64,000 bases of DNA from Vibrio penaeicida (GTDB taxonomy: Bacteria > Pseudomonadota > Gammaproteobacteria > Enterobacterales > Vibrionaceae), in the NCBI RefSeq assembly GCF_030689305.1, contig NZ_JAUYVM010000004.1, positions 124,001-188,000 on the forward strand, given 5' to 3'. Of the stretch, positions 36,215 to 45,258 are shown piece by piece. The notes below the pieces were generated by a model that made no database searches, was not told the DNA's origin, and saw only the letters and a list, made by a program, of their open reading frames with translations. Numbering within the stretch: the stretch's first letter is position 1; each line of letters begins with the position of its first letter. The position numbers and the translations under genes are program-made.

Positions 36215-36766
36215 TTAAATTTTAAGTAGAGGGATGCGATACAAATATTCGGTATCGTGCTTGCCTTTGAAATGTTCGGCTTCATCCAAAAATATGGTTT
36301 TGCTTCCGGTGTTCCCGTTTTCTTTATCTAATTTCTTAAATAGACTCCAAGAAGCTTGATTTGATTCGGTAATCGTTGTTTCCACGCACTCTATCGCTTT
36401 CAAGCTTTCTCTTTTCAATAGCGCTTTCAACATTGAAAATGCCAGCCCTTTCCCCCTGTGATTTGGGGAGACGGCAACTTGCCAAACAAACAAGTCCTTC
36501 GGTGAGCTAGGTTTACAATAACCGGAAATAAAACCCGCCAATTCACCATCAAATTCCGCAACGATACATGTGTCTTTGAAGTGAAAGGACTGTAAGAAAT
36601 TACAATAAGAGGAGTTGGTGTCTAGAGGGGGACAGCTCTCTATAAGCTGGTGAATATCATCGCCGTCCTTTTTGTCTGGGTTACGAAATATCCACTTTGT
36701 TTTTGCCTTTTCTAATATGTCTGGGTTAGTTACCCATGGGGCTGCAATTGTCATTTGATGCCACAT
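36215..36766 (-). CDS. ectA: Diaminobutyrate acetyltransferase
   Basis: A 183-residue GNAT enzyme that acetylates L-2,4-diaminobutyrate at the gamma amino group. IFRNPDKKDGDDIHQLIESC near 27, YCNFLQSFHFKDT and the acetyl-CoA loop VAVSPNHRGKGLAFSMLKALL near 93 match EctA. It is the first gene of ectABC. Two ATGs lie near the start; the upstream one is listed, although its AAGGA site is unusually close. Confidence 0.93.
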   Translation of the reverse strand: MWHQMTIAAPWVTNPDILEKAKTKWIFRNPDKKDGDDIHQLIESCPPLDTNSSYCNFLQSFHFKDTCIVAEFDGELAGFISGYCKPSSPKDLFVWQVAVSPNHRGKGLAFSMLKALLKRESLKAIECVETTITESNQASWSLFKKLDKENGNTGSKTIFLDEAEHFKGKHDTEYLYRIPLLKI

Positions 36767-37094
36767 ATTCCTTTAGAGGTCTAAACATTATTGCTTCGCA
36801 GAAGGGTACATTATTTAGGGCTCAAATCAAGCTGAACTCATTTTATCCCGATAAATGAGATTTAAATCACATTTTATGTAATTAGAATGGTTGAATTCTA
36901 AAGTTTAGTGTACGAACTAAAAAATAACCAATTTGTCATTAGAGCATTATCTGGGTGTCAAATTGCTGCAGGCACCACGAACTTTGGATGACGCGGCTTA
37001 AAGTAACGAAGTGGGGTGTTGAGGGAGGGGGAGTGATGTAACCTCAGGGTATGTTATGCGAACCTGAGGTTACGAACGAGTTTGTTAAATCGCT
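36767..37094. other. ectA upstream region with hairpin
   Basis: These 328 bases hold the ectABC promoter, which is normally induced by salt (no consensus site is clear to me), and a separate hairpin at 37038-37073 near the phhB end. No ORF is supported. Confidence 0.5.
37038..37073. repeat. Inverted repeat downstream of phhB
   Basis: GTAACCTCAGG and CCTGAGGTTAC form a perfect 11-bp stem with a 14-base loop, 22 bases after the phhB stop. No T tract follows on the minus strand, so it may be a weak terminator or an mRNA-stabilising structure. Confidence 0.6.
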
Positions 37095-37433
37095 TTAGAG
37101 CAGCGAATCTGTTTTTGCGGCGCAGATAAAATCGTTTTTATGGAGACCTTTGATCGAGTGACTCCACCACTGAACGGTTACTTTTCCCCATTCGGTTGTC
37201 AGGGCTGGATGGTGCCCTTCTTCTTCAGCCATATCACCTATTCGATTAGTAAATGCTAAAGCGAGTTTAAAGTTTTTAAATGTATAGACTCTTTCGAGTT
37301 GTGAAATACCGTTCACTTTGATGAGTCGCCATTCAGGGATCTGGCTCAGTAACTCCTTGGCTTCATCGGTTTCTACTTGTGGTGCATCAAAACGGCACGC
37401 TTCGCAAGATGACTCTAACAGTGCTTCTGACAT
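37095..37433 (-). CDS. phhB: Pterin-4a-carbinolamine dehydratase
   Basis: A 112-residue enzyme that recycles the pterin cofactor oxidised by phenylalanine hydroxylase. The catalytic motif [23 protein letters not shown], with paired His, and the end DFICAAKTD fit the family. It is nine bases downstream of phhA and forms an operon with it. Confidence 0.93.
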   Translation of the reverse strand: MSEALLESSCEACRFDAPQVETDEAKELLSQIPEWRLIKVNGISQLERVYTFKNFKLALAFTNRIGDMAEEEGHHPALTTEWGKVTVQWWSHSIKGLHKNDFICAAKTDSLL

Positions 37434-37442
37434 GATTTTTCC

Positions 37443-38231
37443 TTAATCGTGTTCAAGTTCATACATGGGCGAATGTAGACCCAGTGATTTGGCGTGATCA
37501 ATTAGCGACATAATATCAAGATTAGCGATGTCGAAAAGCTCGCTGATATTGTCGATGTAAAAGTATTTTGGTTGCATGATGTTGATTCGGTATGGGGTTC
37601 GCAAAACATCAAGTGGTTTTAGTGGAGCGAATACGGGCTGGTCGCTGTAAACGTATTGAGTTTCACCTGGGCTAGAAAGTATTCCACCACCATATATGCT
37701 GATTCCGCTGCTATTTTTAATCAGGCCAAATTCGACTGTGAACCAATATAAACGAGCTAGATAAACTCTGTCTTCTTTAGAAGCCTTTAGCCCTAATTTA
37801 CCGTAAGAGTGGGTAAAAGCAGCAAAGGCTGGGTGAGTTAGCATCGCGCAATGACCAAATATTTCATGGAAAATATCAGGTTCTTGAAGGTATTCCATTT
37901 CTTCTCTTTTGCGAATAAAAGTTGCAACTGGAAATTTTCGCTCAGACAACATTTCGAAAAATTTGTCGAAGCTTATTAAGGCCGGTACCGCTTCGCATTG
38001 CCAACCTGTTTCTGAAGAGAGTGCAGAATTAATTTCGTGAAGTTGAGGAATACGTTCGTGTGGAAGGTTGAGTTTATTTAGTCCTTCCATGTACTCATGG
38101 CATGCTCTGTTTTTAATACAGTTAAGTTGCCTGTGAATGAGTGTTTTCCACACACTATTTTCTTCGTCAGTCCATTGAATGACACCGTTTTCATCCGTTT
38201 TTTTTGACTGATATTTGCTCTGCTTAGTCAT
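37443..38231 (-). CDS. phhA: Phenylalanine 4-monooxygenase
   Basis: A 262-residue iron- and tetrahydropterin-dependent hydroxylase converting phenylalanine to tyrosine. The iron ligands are the two His of DIFHEIFGHCAMLTHP near 124-129 and the Glu of WFTVEFGLI near 170. Length matches the bacterial monomeric form. It is the first gene of phhAB. A TyrR-like box lies about 100 bases upstream, so control by TyrR with aromatic amino acids is likely. Confidence 0.95.
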   Translation of the reverse strand: MTKQSKYQSKKTDENGVIQWTDEENSVWKTLIHRQLNCIKNRACHEYMEGLNKLNLPHERIPQLHEINSALSSETGWQCEAVPALISFDKFFEMLSERKFPVATFIRKREEMEYLQEPDIFHEIFGHCAMLTHPAFAAFTHSYGKLGLKASKEDRVYLARLYWFTVEFGLIKNSSGISIYGGGILSSPGETQYVYSDQPVFAPLKPLDVLRTPYRINIMQPKYFYIDNISELFDIANLDIMSLIDHAKSLGLHSPMYELEHD

Positions 38232-38592
38232 AAGTCACCACGATGTTGCAAATATGTTGCGTTGATGTGGTAACTATCGATGAAAAGTAAATTGTCGTCT
38301 ACAAATTCACCAATTTCTCGAAATCATAATCTGTAACAATTAATTTACATGCATATTTGAACGCCTGAGCCTAGCTAGTATCAAGGATAATAAGGTGTTC
38401 TAAATCACGTAATGAAAATAAGAGATGATTTGTTCAGCGAAAATTCATAAAACACTCTATTGATATGCATATTAGTTGTGTAGAATCTCGCGCGCTCAAT
38501 CAATCATGAGAATTTGGTGCCATTGTTGGATTTTTTTCTTGCAAAGCTCAATTTCTTTACACAAAACCCAGTCAGATTATTTGGATATTGTT
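38232..38592. other. Intergenic region between phhA and barrel gene
   Basis: This 361-bp stretch is AT-rich and holds the divergent promoters and the TyrR box. A TTG-started extension of the barrel ORF reaches back to 38476 but it adds a Cys- and Trp-rich segment unlike a signal peptide, so I exclude it. Confidence 0.55.
38332..38349. promoter_or_regulatory. TyrR box
   Basis: TGTAAC-AATTAA-TTTACA matches the TyrR consensus TGTAAA-N6-TTTACA at 11 of 12 positions. It lies about 100 bases upstream of phhA in the gap shared with the divergent barrel gene. Confidence 0.7.
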
Positions 38593-39219
38593 TTGAAAAA
38601 ACAGTTTGCTTTAGTTTTTGCCAGTGCAGTCGCATTATCCTCACATGCTAGTGCAGAACAGCGCCCAGAGGCTTATCAATTATTTACTGCCAAGGTTGGC
38701 GGATCCAGTTTCCAGTCTAAAGTGGCGAGTGTTGGCGATTATGAATTGGTAGGGCGATCTTTGTCGCTTGAATATTCGCGTATGACTTCAAGTTGGACAG
38801 AGGCAAAAGACATTTATTTGGGCGTTGCGCTATCTGGCGATATTCATTACAACTCAAAGAAAAAGTCAGACACGTCTTCCCTTTACGAAGTAGAAGAAAT
38901 TAGCTCTGTTGTTTTGAACGCAGCGCCAAAAATAACGTATTCGCTGACAGACTGTATCGATATCTACGGTAGTGCTGGTTTATCTTATGGGTATGTCGAA
39001 GCGTTGGAATACAAAAAAACGTTAACGGTTGATAAAGATTCCAAACCAAAAGCAAAAGGCTTAGGTTACATGTGGGCAATTGGAAGCGCCTACCGATTGG
39101 ATAACAATTTTGAGTTTGGTACTGAGTTACGCGGTAACCACCTATCGCTTAAGAAGGATGGGAAAGCAGGGGATGCAAACCTTTATGCCATATACGTTAC
39201 CATGGGATACGAGTTTTAA
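38593..39219 (+). CDS. Outer-membrane beta-barrel protein
   Basis: A 208-residue protein with a signal peptide (LKKQFALVFASAVALSSHASA, cut before EQRPEA). The mature part has alternating hydrophobic strands and ends GDANLYAIYVTMGYEF, with a terminal Phe as for outer-membrane barrels. It is short, so an eight-stranded barrel (OmpA/OmpW/OmpX-like) is likely. The TTG at 38593 is chosen because it gives a clean signal peptide. Function is not known. Confidence 0.75.
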   Translation: MKKQFALVFASAVALSSHASAEQRPEAYQLFTAKVGGSSFQSKVASVGDYELVGRSLSLEYSRMTSSWTEAKDIYLGVALSGDIHYNSKKKSDTSSLYEVEEISSVVLNAAPKITYSLTDCIDIYGSAGLSYGYVEALEYKKTLTVDKDSKPKAKGLGYMWAIGSAYRLDNNFEFGTELRGNHLSLKKDGKAGDANLYAIYVTMGYEF

Positions 39220-39233
39220 TTTTTCAATAGACC

Positions 39234-40823
39234 TTAAATGACGCTTTTTAAATGGTGCCGTTTTGTCCAGTAGACAATGTCTTCAATTGTTTGTGCACGT
39301 CCATTGATAAACCCTTGTACATAGTCACAATTCGCTGTATCAAGCAATGCCATTAGCTCTGTTTCTTCTACACCTTCAGCAATCACGGTACAATTCAGCC
39401 CGTGTGCCAATGAAATTGAAGATCGGACGATGGCATGATCAGAGTCGCTCCTGTGCATCCCAGATACAAAGGAGCGGTCTATTTTAATTTGGTCTATCGG
39501 TAACTCTCTAAGTAAAGTGAGTGAAGAGTAGCCTGTACCGAAGTCATCTAAACTGATCTTAAAACCAATCGCCCTCAGTGCATCTAATACTTGTTTAGTA
39601 TTGTTCAAATCTTTAAGCATATTGCTTTCCGTCACTTCTAGAACAAGTCGGCTTGGATTGATTTGGTCGCTGTCTACCAATTGTTTTAGATTGTTAAACA
39701 GTGCTCGGCTGTTTAAGTCTTTAGCTGACAGGTTTAAGTGAATACTGGCGTCTATCCCTGATTCATTAAAGATTTGCATATCAAGTATGACTTGATTAAC
39801 CACCCAATCTGTAATGTCACGAATAATATGCGACTGTTCTGCTATTGGAATGAATTTTTCGGGTGAAATGAAAGTACCGTCGGGTTGAGGCCACCGAATT
39901 AGCGCCTCGTAACCGTAGAGAGAATTGTACCTAGTGTTGACGATAGGCTGGTAGTGAAGCTCAAATTCTTGATTGTGTAGTGCGGACGTTAGCTGGCTGG
40001 ATATCGCGAGTTGTTCTTTCGCTTGATCCGCTAGGTGGCTTGAGTAGAAATACAAACCGCATCCGGAGCGCTTTGCTTCATACATCGCAACATCGGCTTG
40101 TTTGAGGATCTGATCTTTCTCTGTGCTGTATTCGGGATAAATGCTGACGCCAGTACTGATGGAGGTGATGATGCTGTATTCGCCAAGATTGAATGGATGG
40201 CTCAGCTCCTCTGATATCTCATAATAAAGTTCTTCAATAGGCTTTCGACCGCCAGTTCGTAAAATTATGACGAATTCGTCCCCCCCGATTCGAGAGAAAA
40301 AAGCCTGTTTAGGCAATACCATACTTAACCTTTGGCTTATTTGCTGGAGTAACATATCGCCAAATTGGTGCCCCATTGCATCATTCACATATTTGAAATT
40401 GTTTACATCGAACAACAAGACAGAAAATGGTGTTCTCCGCTCAATACGTTTGTCGAGTTGACGCATGCAAAACTGGCGATTGGGCAGTTTGGTTAAAGAA
40501 TCGTGAAGCGCGTTATAGCGCTCCAGTTGAGCTATATCATCAATCTGATTGATGCTTTTTTGACTGTAGCTGACGACCAAAACAACGAATAGACTACCCC
40601 CAAACAAGATCGCCGCCATGCCTAATTCGATATAGCTAACGGAACGTATGCTGAGTAAATACAAGAGAAACAACGTGTAGCCTAGCGTGAACGCAATAAT
40701 GAGTGTTAGTAATATTTGCCAACCTAGCTCATGAGTTTTCTGGCAAATTTGGATAGCAGGCCTGAGCCCAAAACCCAAAAATACAATCCCCAGAAAAACG
40801 AGCAAGTCAGCAAATAGAATCAC
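39234..40823 (-). CDS. Membrane GGDEF-EAL protein
   Basis: A 529-residue cyclic di-GMP enzyme. The first 90 residues hold three membrane helices. GGDEF (about 105-260) has an intact RIGGDEFVIIL site and starts NALHDSLTKLPNRQFC; EAL (about 275-525) has intact YEALIRW, LVLEVTESN, DDFGTGYSS, KIDRSFVSG and IAEGVEE. Both domains look active, so it may be bifunctional or act mainly as one enzyme. No periplasmic sensor domain is seen. It is convergent with the barrel gene. Confidence 0.9.
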   Translation of the reverse strand: MILFADLLVFLGIVFLGFGLRPAIQICQKTHELGWQILLTLIIAFTLGYTLFLLYLLSIRSVSYIELGMAAILFGGSLFVVLVVSYSQKSINQIDDIAQLERYNALHDSLTKLPNRQFCMRQLDKRIERRTPFSVLLFDVNNFKYVNDAMGHQFGDMLLQQISQRLSMVLPKQAFFSRIGGDEFVIILRTGGRKPIEELYYEISEELSHPFNLGEYSIITSISTGVSIYPEYSTEKDQILKQADVAMYEAKRSGCGLYFYSSHLADQAKEQLAISSQLTSALHNQEFELHYQPIVNTRYNSLYGYEALIRWPQPDGTFISPEKFIPIAEQSHIIRDITDWVVNQVILDMQIFNESGIDASIHLNLSAKDLNSRALFNNLKQLVDSDQINPSRLVLEVTESNMLKDLNNTKQVLDALRAIGFKISLDDFGTGYSSLTLLRELPIDQIKIDRSFVSGMHRSDSDHAIVRSSISLAHGLNCTVIAEGVEETELMALLDTANCDYVQGFINGRAQTIEDIVYWTKRHHLKSVI

Positions 40824-41236
40824 ATTTAACCCTTAACAATGGCTGCGCGAATAGGCGTTGCGCATAAGCTTTAGATGTACAAGAAACTCTCTTCCTACAT
40901 CTATTACAGATAAAGTATAGACAACGTTCCAAACATATTTCGTAAAATGGTCAGCTTAGTGGAATCGTCAGTTGAAGAATTCAACACGCTTAGCGCTTAT
41001 GGTGTTTCAAGTTTAGAGAGTGGATGTTTTTTATATGTATTCAGGTGCTTATTTGTTAATTTTAAATTTTCTCTATGAAGTAAGTGCTTTGCTGCGCTAG
41101 ATCAACAAAACTCTTAATTGCATGACTTGTTAATTAAAATAAAGTTGAAAGATTCAAAAATCATTGAATAATGGATTCATCTTCGACGAAAGCATATCGC
41201 TTCAGAAAATTAGCTAAAAACAGGATTCATAACCTT
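40824..41236. other. Intergenic region upstream of ackA
   Basis: This 413-bp AT-rich region carries the divergent promoters of the GGDEF-EAL and acetate-kinase genes. I found no hairpin terminator, FNR site or ORF that I can support. Confidence 0.5.
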
Positions 41237-42430
41237 ATGTCTCATTCCTTTGTTCTAGTTATAAACTCAGGTAGTTCTTCTCTTAAATTCGCAGTCATTG
41301 ATTCCGAAACGGGCAGTGCTGTTGTCAGCGGTTTAGGCGAGTGTTTTGGATTGCCTGAGGCGGTAATCAGCTGGAAACACGATGGTAATAAGTTTGAAGA
41401 GAAGATTGATGCACCTGAAAATCATCATCACCATGCAATCAATCGAATCGTTGGGTTAGTAGAAGAATATAAGCTAACAGAAAACATTGTGGCTGTCGGT
41501 CATCGAATTGTTCACGGTGGCGAAAGGTTCACTCAAACAGTTCGAATTGATGCAGATGTTTTACAAGAAATAGAGAGCCTTTCTGACCTTGCACCACTAC
41601 ATAACCCAGCCGGTGCGACGGGTATTCGTGCTGCAATGTCTGCGTTTCCTGCTTTGCCTCAATTTGCCGTGTTTGATACGGCATTCCATCAAAGCATGCC
41701 TCAAAAAGCGTTTACCGGAGCTATCTCTAACGAATTGTACAAAGAATACGGTATCCGTCGATACGGATTTCACGGCACAAGCCATTACTTTGTTAGCCGT
41801 GAAGCAGCAAAAATGCTTAATAAGCCAGTGAATGAATCTAGCTTTATTTCGGTTCATTTAGGTAATGGTGCGTCAGTATGTGCCATAAGCAATGGAGAAT
41901 CAGTAGATACATCAATGGGCTTTACGCCGTTAGCAGGGTTAATGATGGGAACGCGTTCTGGCGATCTAGACCCTGGCATCATTGAGTTTCTGATGAAGAA
42001 AGGTTGGAGCCAAGAAAAGGTATTTGATACTTTAAACAAAAAATCGGGCTTTCTTGGCGTTTCAGGGCTTACTTCCGATGCTCGTGGCATTCTAGAAGCG
42101 ATGGATGAAGGGCATGAAGGGGCAAGGCTCGCATTTGAAGTATTTACGTACCGTGTTGCCAAATACATTGGTTCTTACTTAATTCCACTGGGTGACCTAG
42201 ACGCCATTATTTTCACAGGGGGCATCGGTGAGAACTCACTACCTATTCGTAGTGAGATTTTAAAGAACCTCAAGCTTCTCGGTTTTGTGGAAGATGAACA
42301 AGGTAATGAAGCCGCAAGATTTGGCGAGTCTGGCGTGATTGCTCGATCTGACATATTAAATGCTGTTGCATTGGTTATTCCAACCAACGAAGAATTTGTT
42401 ATTGCTCAGCAGTCGGTAGAATTGCTTTAG
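41237..42430 (+). CDS. ackA: Acetate kinase
   Basis: A 397-residue enzyme that interconverts acetate plus ATP and acetyl phosphate plus ADP. VLVINSGSSSLKFAV at the start, VGHRIVHGGERFT near 90, FDTAFHQSMP near 148, YGFHGTSHYFV and SVHLGNGASVCAI near 208 are family signatures, as is the ATP-binding IIFTGGIGENS near 330. The ATG at 41237 gives the standard length. No phosphotransacetylase gene is next to it, so this is probably the second acetate kinase seen in many vibrios. Confidence 0.93.
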   Translation: MSHSFVLVINSGSSSLKFAVIDSETGSAVVSGLGECFGLPEAVISWKHDGNKFEEKIDAPENHHHHAINRIVGLVEEYKLTENIVAVGHRIVHGGERFTQTVRIDADVLQEIESLSDLAPLHNPAGATGIRAAMSAFPALPQFAVFDTAFHQSMPQKAFTGAISNELYKEYGIRRYGFHGTSHYFVSREAAKMLNKPVNESSFISVHLGNGASVCAISNGESVDTSMGFTPLAGLMMGTRSGDLDPGIIEFLMKKGWSQEKVFDTLNKKSGFLGVSGLTSDARGILEAMDEGHEGARLAFEVFTYRVAKYIGSYLIPLGDLDAIIFTGGIGENSLPIRSEILKNLKLLGFVEDEQGNEAARFGESGVIARSDILNAVALVIPTNEEFVIAQQSVELL

Positions 42431-43009
42431 AGTTACGATTCAATAAGCGTGTTTTACTGCGCGAAAAATACTCAAATCAAAGCCCCTATTATAGGAGCTT
42501 TGTTATTGGTGCCGACTTTGTTGTGATGGTTAATGAATCGGTGAATAGAGTCATTTTTAATATTAGATTGAGCTCAAATTTAACAAGTACCTACTTCAAA
42601 GTAACTTTTTACTATTTGAAGGCATGACACTGAAAACTGGTGAGACTGAATAAGTGATGACAGGTGAATTTCGCAACGCTTTGTTTCGACAACCACGAAA
42701 TGGTTGTCGATTTTGTAATGAAATTAATCTCATTTTTGGGAACTAGCGTACAAACAACAGAGATATATGAATGAGGTTTGTATTTCGGATCTATGGTTGG
42801 TCAATTTCCAATCGGTGGTCTCAATGTTTGTAGATTATTGGTCACAGAACCTTTACCTAATTACCCAATTTAACAATGAGTTATTCAATTTTTTGAAGAA
42901 GTTTGGCGTGGATCATACTTCACTCAGTTTCAATGAATCGAGTATTATTCTGTGCTATAACTAATCCGACTATATGATAAGAATAATCGTGCTTTGGCTA
43001 GGGACACTA
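42431..43009. other. Long intergenic region before cqsS
   Basis: This 579-bp stretch has an imperfect hairpin (42484-42506, CAAAGC with GCTTTG) that may end ackA and a stronger one at 42686-42714. A 65-codon ORF at 42767-42964 has no ribosome-binding site and no recognisable features. The region is long for a gap and could hold a small RNA ending at the stronger hairpin. Confidence 0.5.
42686..42714 (+). terminator. Terminator-like hairpin upstream of cqsS
   Basis: TCGACAACCA and TGGTTGTCGA form a perfect 10-bp stem with loop CGAAA, followed by TTTTG. It stands alone in the gap, over 250 bases after the ackA stop. Confidence 0.7.
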
Positions 43010-45064
43010 ATGCAGTTCGATCGTGCAAAAAAGATCTATGAATACGCGGAACCTAATCTGACCATTGTGGCTTTAATGGGGATTATTGGCTTTCCAGCTT
43101 ATTACTTCGTTTGGACATGGCTAGCGCCTGAAAGCTACGAAAATCTGGGCTTTCGAATTGTATGCGGACTATTACTCGTTCCTATTTTACTTCGAGATGT
43201 TTTGCCCATCTATTTAAAGCGCTACCTGCATATCTACTATGTCATTTCTTTAGGGGTGTGCATCCCTTATTTCTTTTTCTACATGCTTTTGAAAAACGAT
43301 TGGTCAATGATCTGGAGCATGTCGTTAATGTCGGGGATTTTCCTTCAGATTTTACTGATATACGACACGAGAATCGTATTTTTACAAAGCCTCACTGGCT
43401 ATGCCGCAGCTTATGCGACAATATTTGTTCAAGGTGATCCTGTAACGTATTTTGAATGGACGCTGATGCCCGTATTCTTCTTTACATACGCATTTGGCAC
43501 GCTCTTTTATTATCGAAACTTTACAGAAAACGAATCTAAAGTTTCGCTAGCAAAATCATTTGGGGCGGGGATCGCTCATGAAATGAGGAACCCTTTAAGT
43601 GCGGTTTACAGTTCCATTGAGGTAGTAAAACACTTGTTGCCGGAACGCAATGCACAGCAGCTATCCGATTTTTATCCTCTCGATGCCAAAAGCTTAGACG
43701 AGATTAATGGCATTCTTGACGACTCTCTCAATGTCATTGAAAGGGGCAATGAAACTATTAGCCTTTTATTGACATCCATTGATGAGCACAAACTTTCCAC
43801 ATCTAGTTTCCGACGACATTCATTAGGTGAAACGCTAGAAAGTTCAATTGAAGGGTTCCACTTCAATAATGCTGCGGATAGAAGTTTGATCCGACTGACA
43901 TTTGACGAATCCGAACCCTATTTTGGTAGTGATGTACTGCTACGCTACGTCATCTTCAACTTGTTAAAAAATGCACTTTATTACAAACACCGAACGGATT
44001 TCCAAATTGATATCAAACTTGTTATCGGAGAAGAGTTCAATTCAATATTTGTCGAAGACACGGGACCAGGTATCGACAGTGAAAACATCGAAAACATATT
44101 CAGTGATTTCTATACTACCGGTAAAAAAGGTGGCTTTGGGCTAGGCCTGCCGTTTTGTCGTAAAGTGATGAAAGCGTTTAAAGGAACTATCGTTTGCAAA
44201 AGTGAAGTAAACAAAGGAACACAGTTTGAGCTTAGATTCCCTAAATACGAATCTGAGCGCGTCTTTTCTTTAAAAAGTAGTGTAGTTAAAGACAAATCTT
44301 TGCTTTATCTGGGCGGAGCAGGGGAAACACTCAATGCGCTTCAATCCCACGCTTTCTTCACTGGGTACGAACTGAGCCACAGTGAGCCTACAAGCCTAGA
44401 TTTGAACGCGAGCAAATTTACTCAAGATGTAATATTGGTAAACCTTTCGAGCTACCAAGAAGATAAAACGCGCTTCATTTCTCTTGAGAAGGAACTTTGC
44501 AGCTTTGAAGGAAAAATTGTCTACCTTTACTCTGGAAACATACTGAATTACCTCACATTAAATCGAATACTATCCTACGAATTACTAGAGGTAACCGCGT
44601 TCACAAAAGGGTTAGCGACGAAACTCGATAAGTTATTTTTTGAAAAGGCATCGAAGGGAAGCGACATTGCAAGAGTACCCAAGGGCTATAAGGGAAATAC
44701 AACCATTTTAATTGTTGACGACAACGCGTCACTTCGGCTTTATTCATCCACTCTGTTGGAAAGGCAGGGCTATAAAGTACTTCAAGCCGAGAATGGCAGA
44801 GAGGCGCTGCTTTTGCTTAACTCTAACGATGTAAATCTCATTCTAATGGACTTAGAAATGCCCGAGATGGATGGCATAGAGACCACTGTCGCCATTCGTG
44901 ACCAAAAATATCAGCACAATGGGAAAGATATACCGATTATCTGCTTCACTGGTGAAAAATGCGAGAAAACGCTTAAATCTATTTCAGAAAGCGGTATGAA
45001 CGACTACATATTAAAACCCGCATCCAAAGATGTGTTGATACATAAAGTATCTACTTGGATATAA
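43010..45064 (+). CDS. cqsS: CAI-1 autoinducer sensor kinase CqsS
   Basis: A 684-residue hybrid kinase/phosphatase that senses CAI-1 type autoinducers and passes phosphate to LuxU. It has six N-terminal membrane helices (to about 175), then HisKA with AGIAHEMRNPLSAVYSS near 185-194. HATPase has FNLLKNALYY, DTGPGI and GFGLGLPFCRKVM. A middle linker leads to a receiver (LIVDDNASLRLYSS; Asp in ILMDLEMPEMDG near 622). The N terminus matches V. cholerae CqsS after YEYAEPNL. The ATG at 43010 is chosen for its TAGGGA site and fit with that family. Confidence 0.95.
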   Translation: MQFDRAKKIYEYAEPNLTIVALMGIIGFPAYYFVWTWLAPESYENLGFRIVCGLLLVPILLRDVLPIYLKRYLHIYYVISLGVCIPYFFFYMLLKNDWSMIWSMSLMSGIFLQILLIYDTRIVFLQSLTGYAAAYATIFVQGDPVTYFEWTLMPVFFFTYAFGTLFYYRNFTENESKVSLAKSFGAGIAHEMRNPLSAVYSSIEVVKHLLPERNAQQLSDFYPLDAKSLDEINGILDDSLNVIERGNETISLLLTSIDEHKLSTSSFRRHSLGETLESSIEGFHFNNAADRSLIRLTFDESEPYFGSDVLLRYVIFNLLKNALYYKHRTDFQIDIKLVIGEEFNSIFVEDTGPGIDSENIENIFSDFYTTGKKGGFGLGLPFCRKVMKAFKGTIVCKSEVNKGTQFELRFPKYESERVFSLKSSVVKDKSLLYLGGAGETLNALQSHAFFTGYELSHSEPTSLDLNASKFTQDVILVNLSSYQEDKTRFISLEKELCSFEGKIVYLYSGNILNYLTLNRILSYELLEVTAFTKGLATKLDKLFFEKASKGSDIARVPKGYKGNTTILIVDDNASLRLYSSTLLERQGYKVLQAENGREALLLLNSNDVNLILMDLEMPEMDGIETTVAIRDQKYQHNGKDIPIICFTGEKCEKTLKSISESGMNDYILKPASKDVLIHKVSTWI

Positions 45065-45115
45065 AGTGAGCTCAAAACATAAATAGTTTCAAAAGGCTTA
45101 GCTAGACCAAAAAAT

Positions 45116-45177
45116 GTAGGGCTATAGCATCGGTAAAAAACAAAATGTTTTATAAATTACCATGCATATAGCCCTAT
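45116..45177. terminator. Shared cqsS/cqsA terminator
   Basis: AGGGCTATA and TATAGCCCT form a stem with an outer T and A, closing a long loop with its own AAAACAAAATGTTTT palindrome. It lies between the convergent cqsS and cqsA stops. Confidence 0.7.
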
Positions 45178-45258
45178 TCATTTTATTGCTTATTTATTTA
45201 TCAACTAAACCGATATACTGGATATATAAATTAACCAATTAGCTAATTAAATTTCATA

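Noticed and set aside
42767..42964. 65-codon ORF upstream of cqsS
   Set aside because: It lacks a ribosome-binding site and any recognisable feature; listed only within the gap description.
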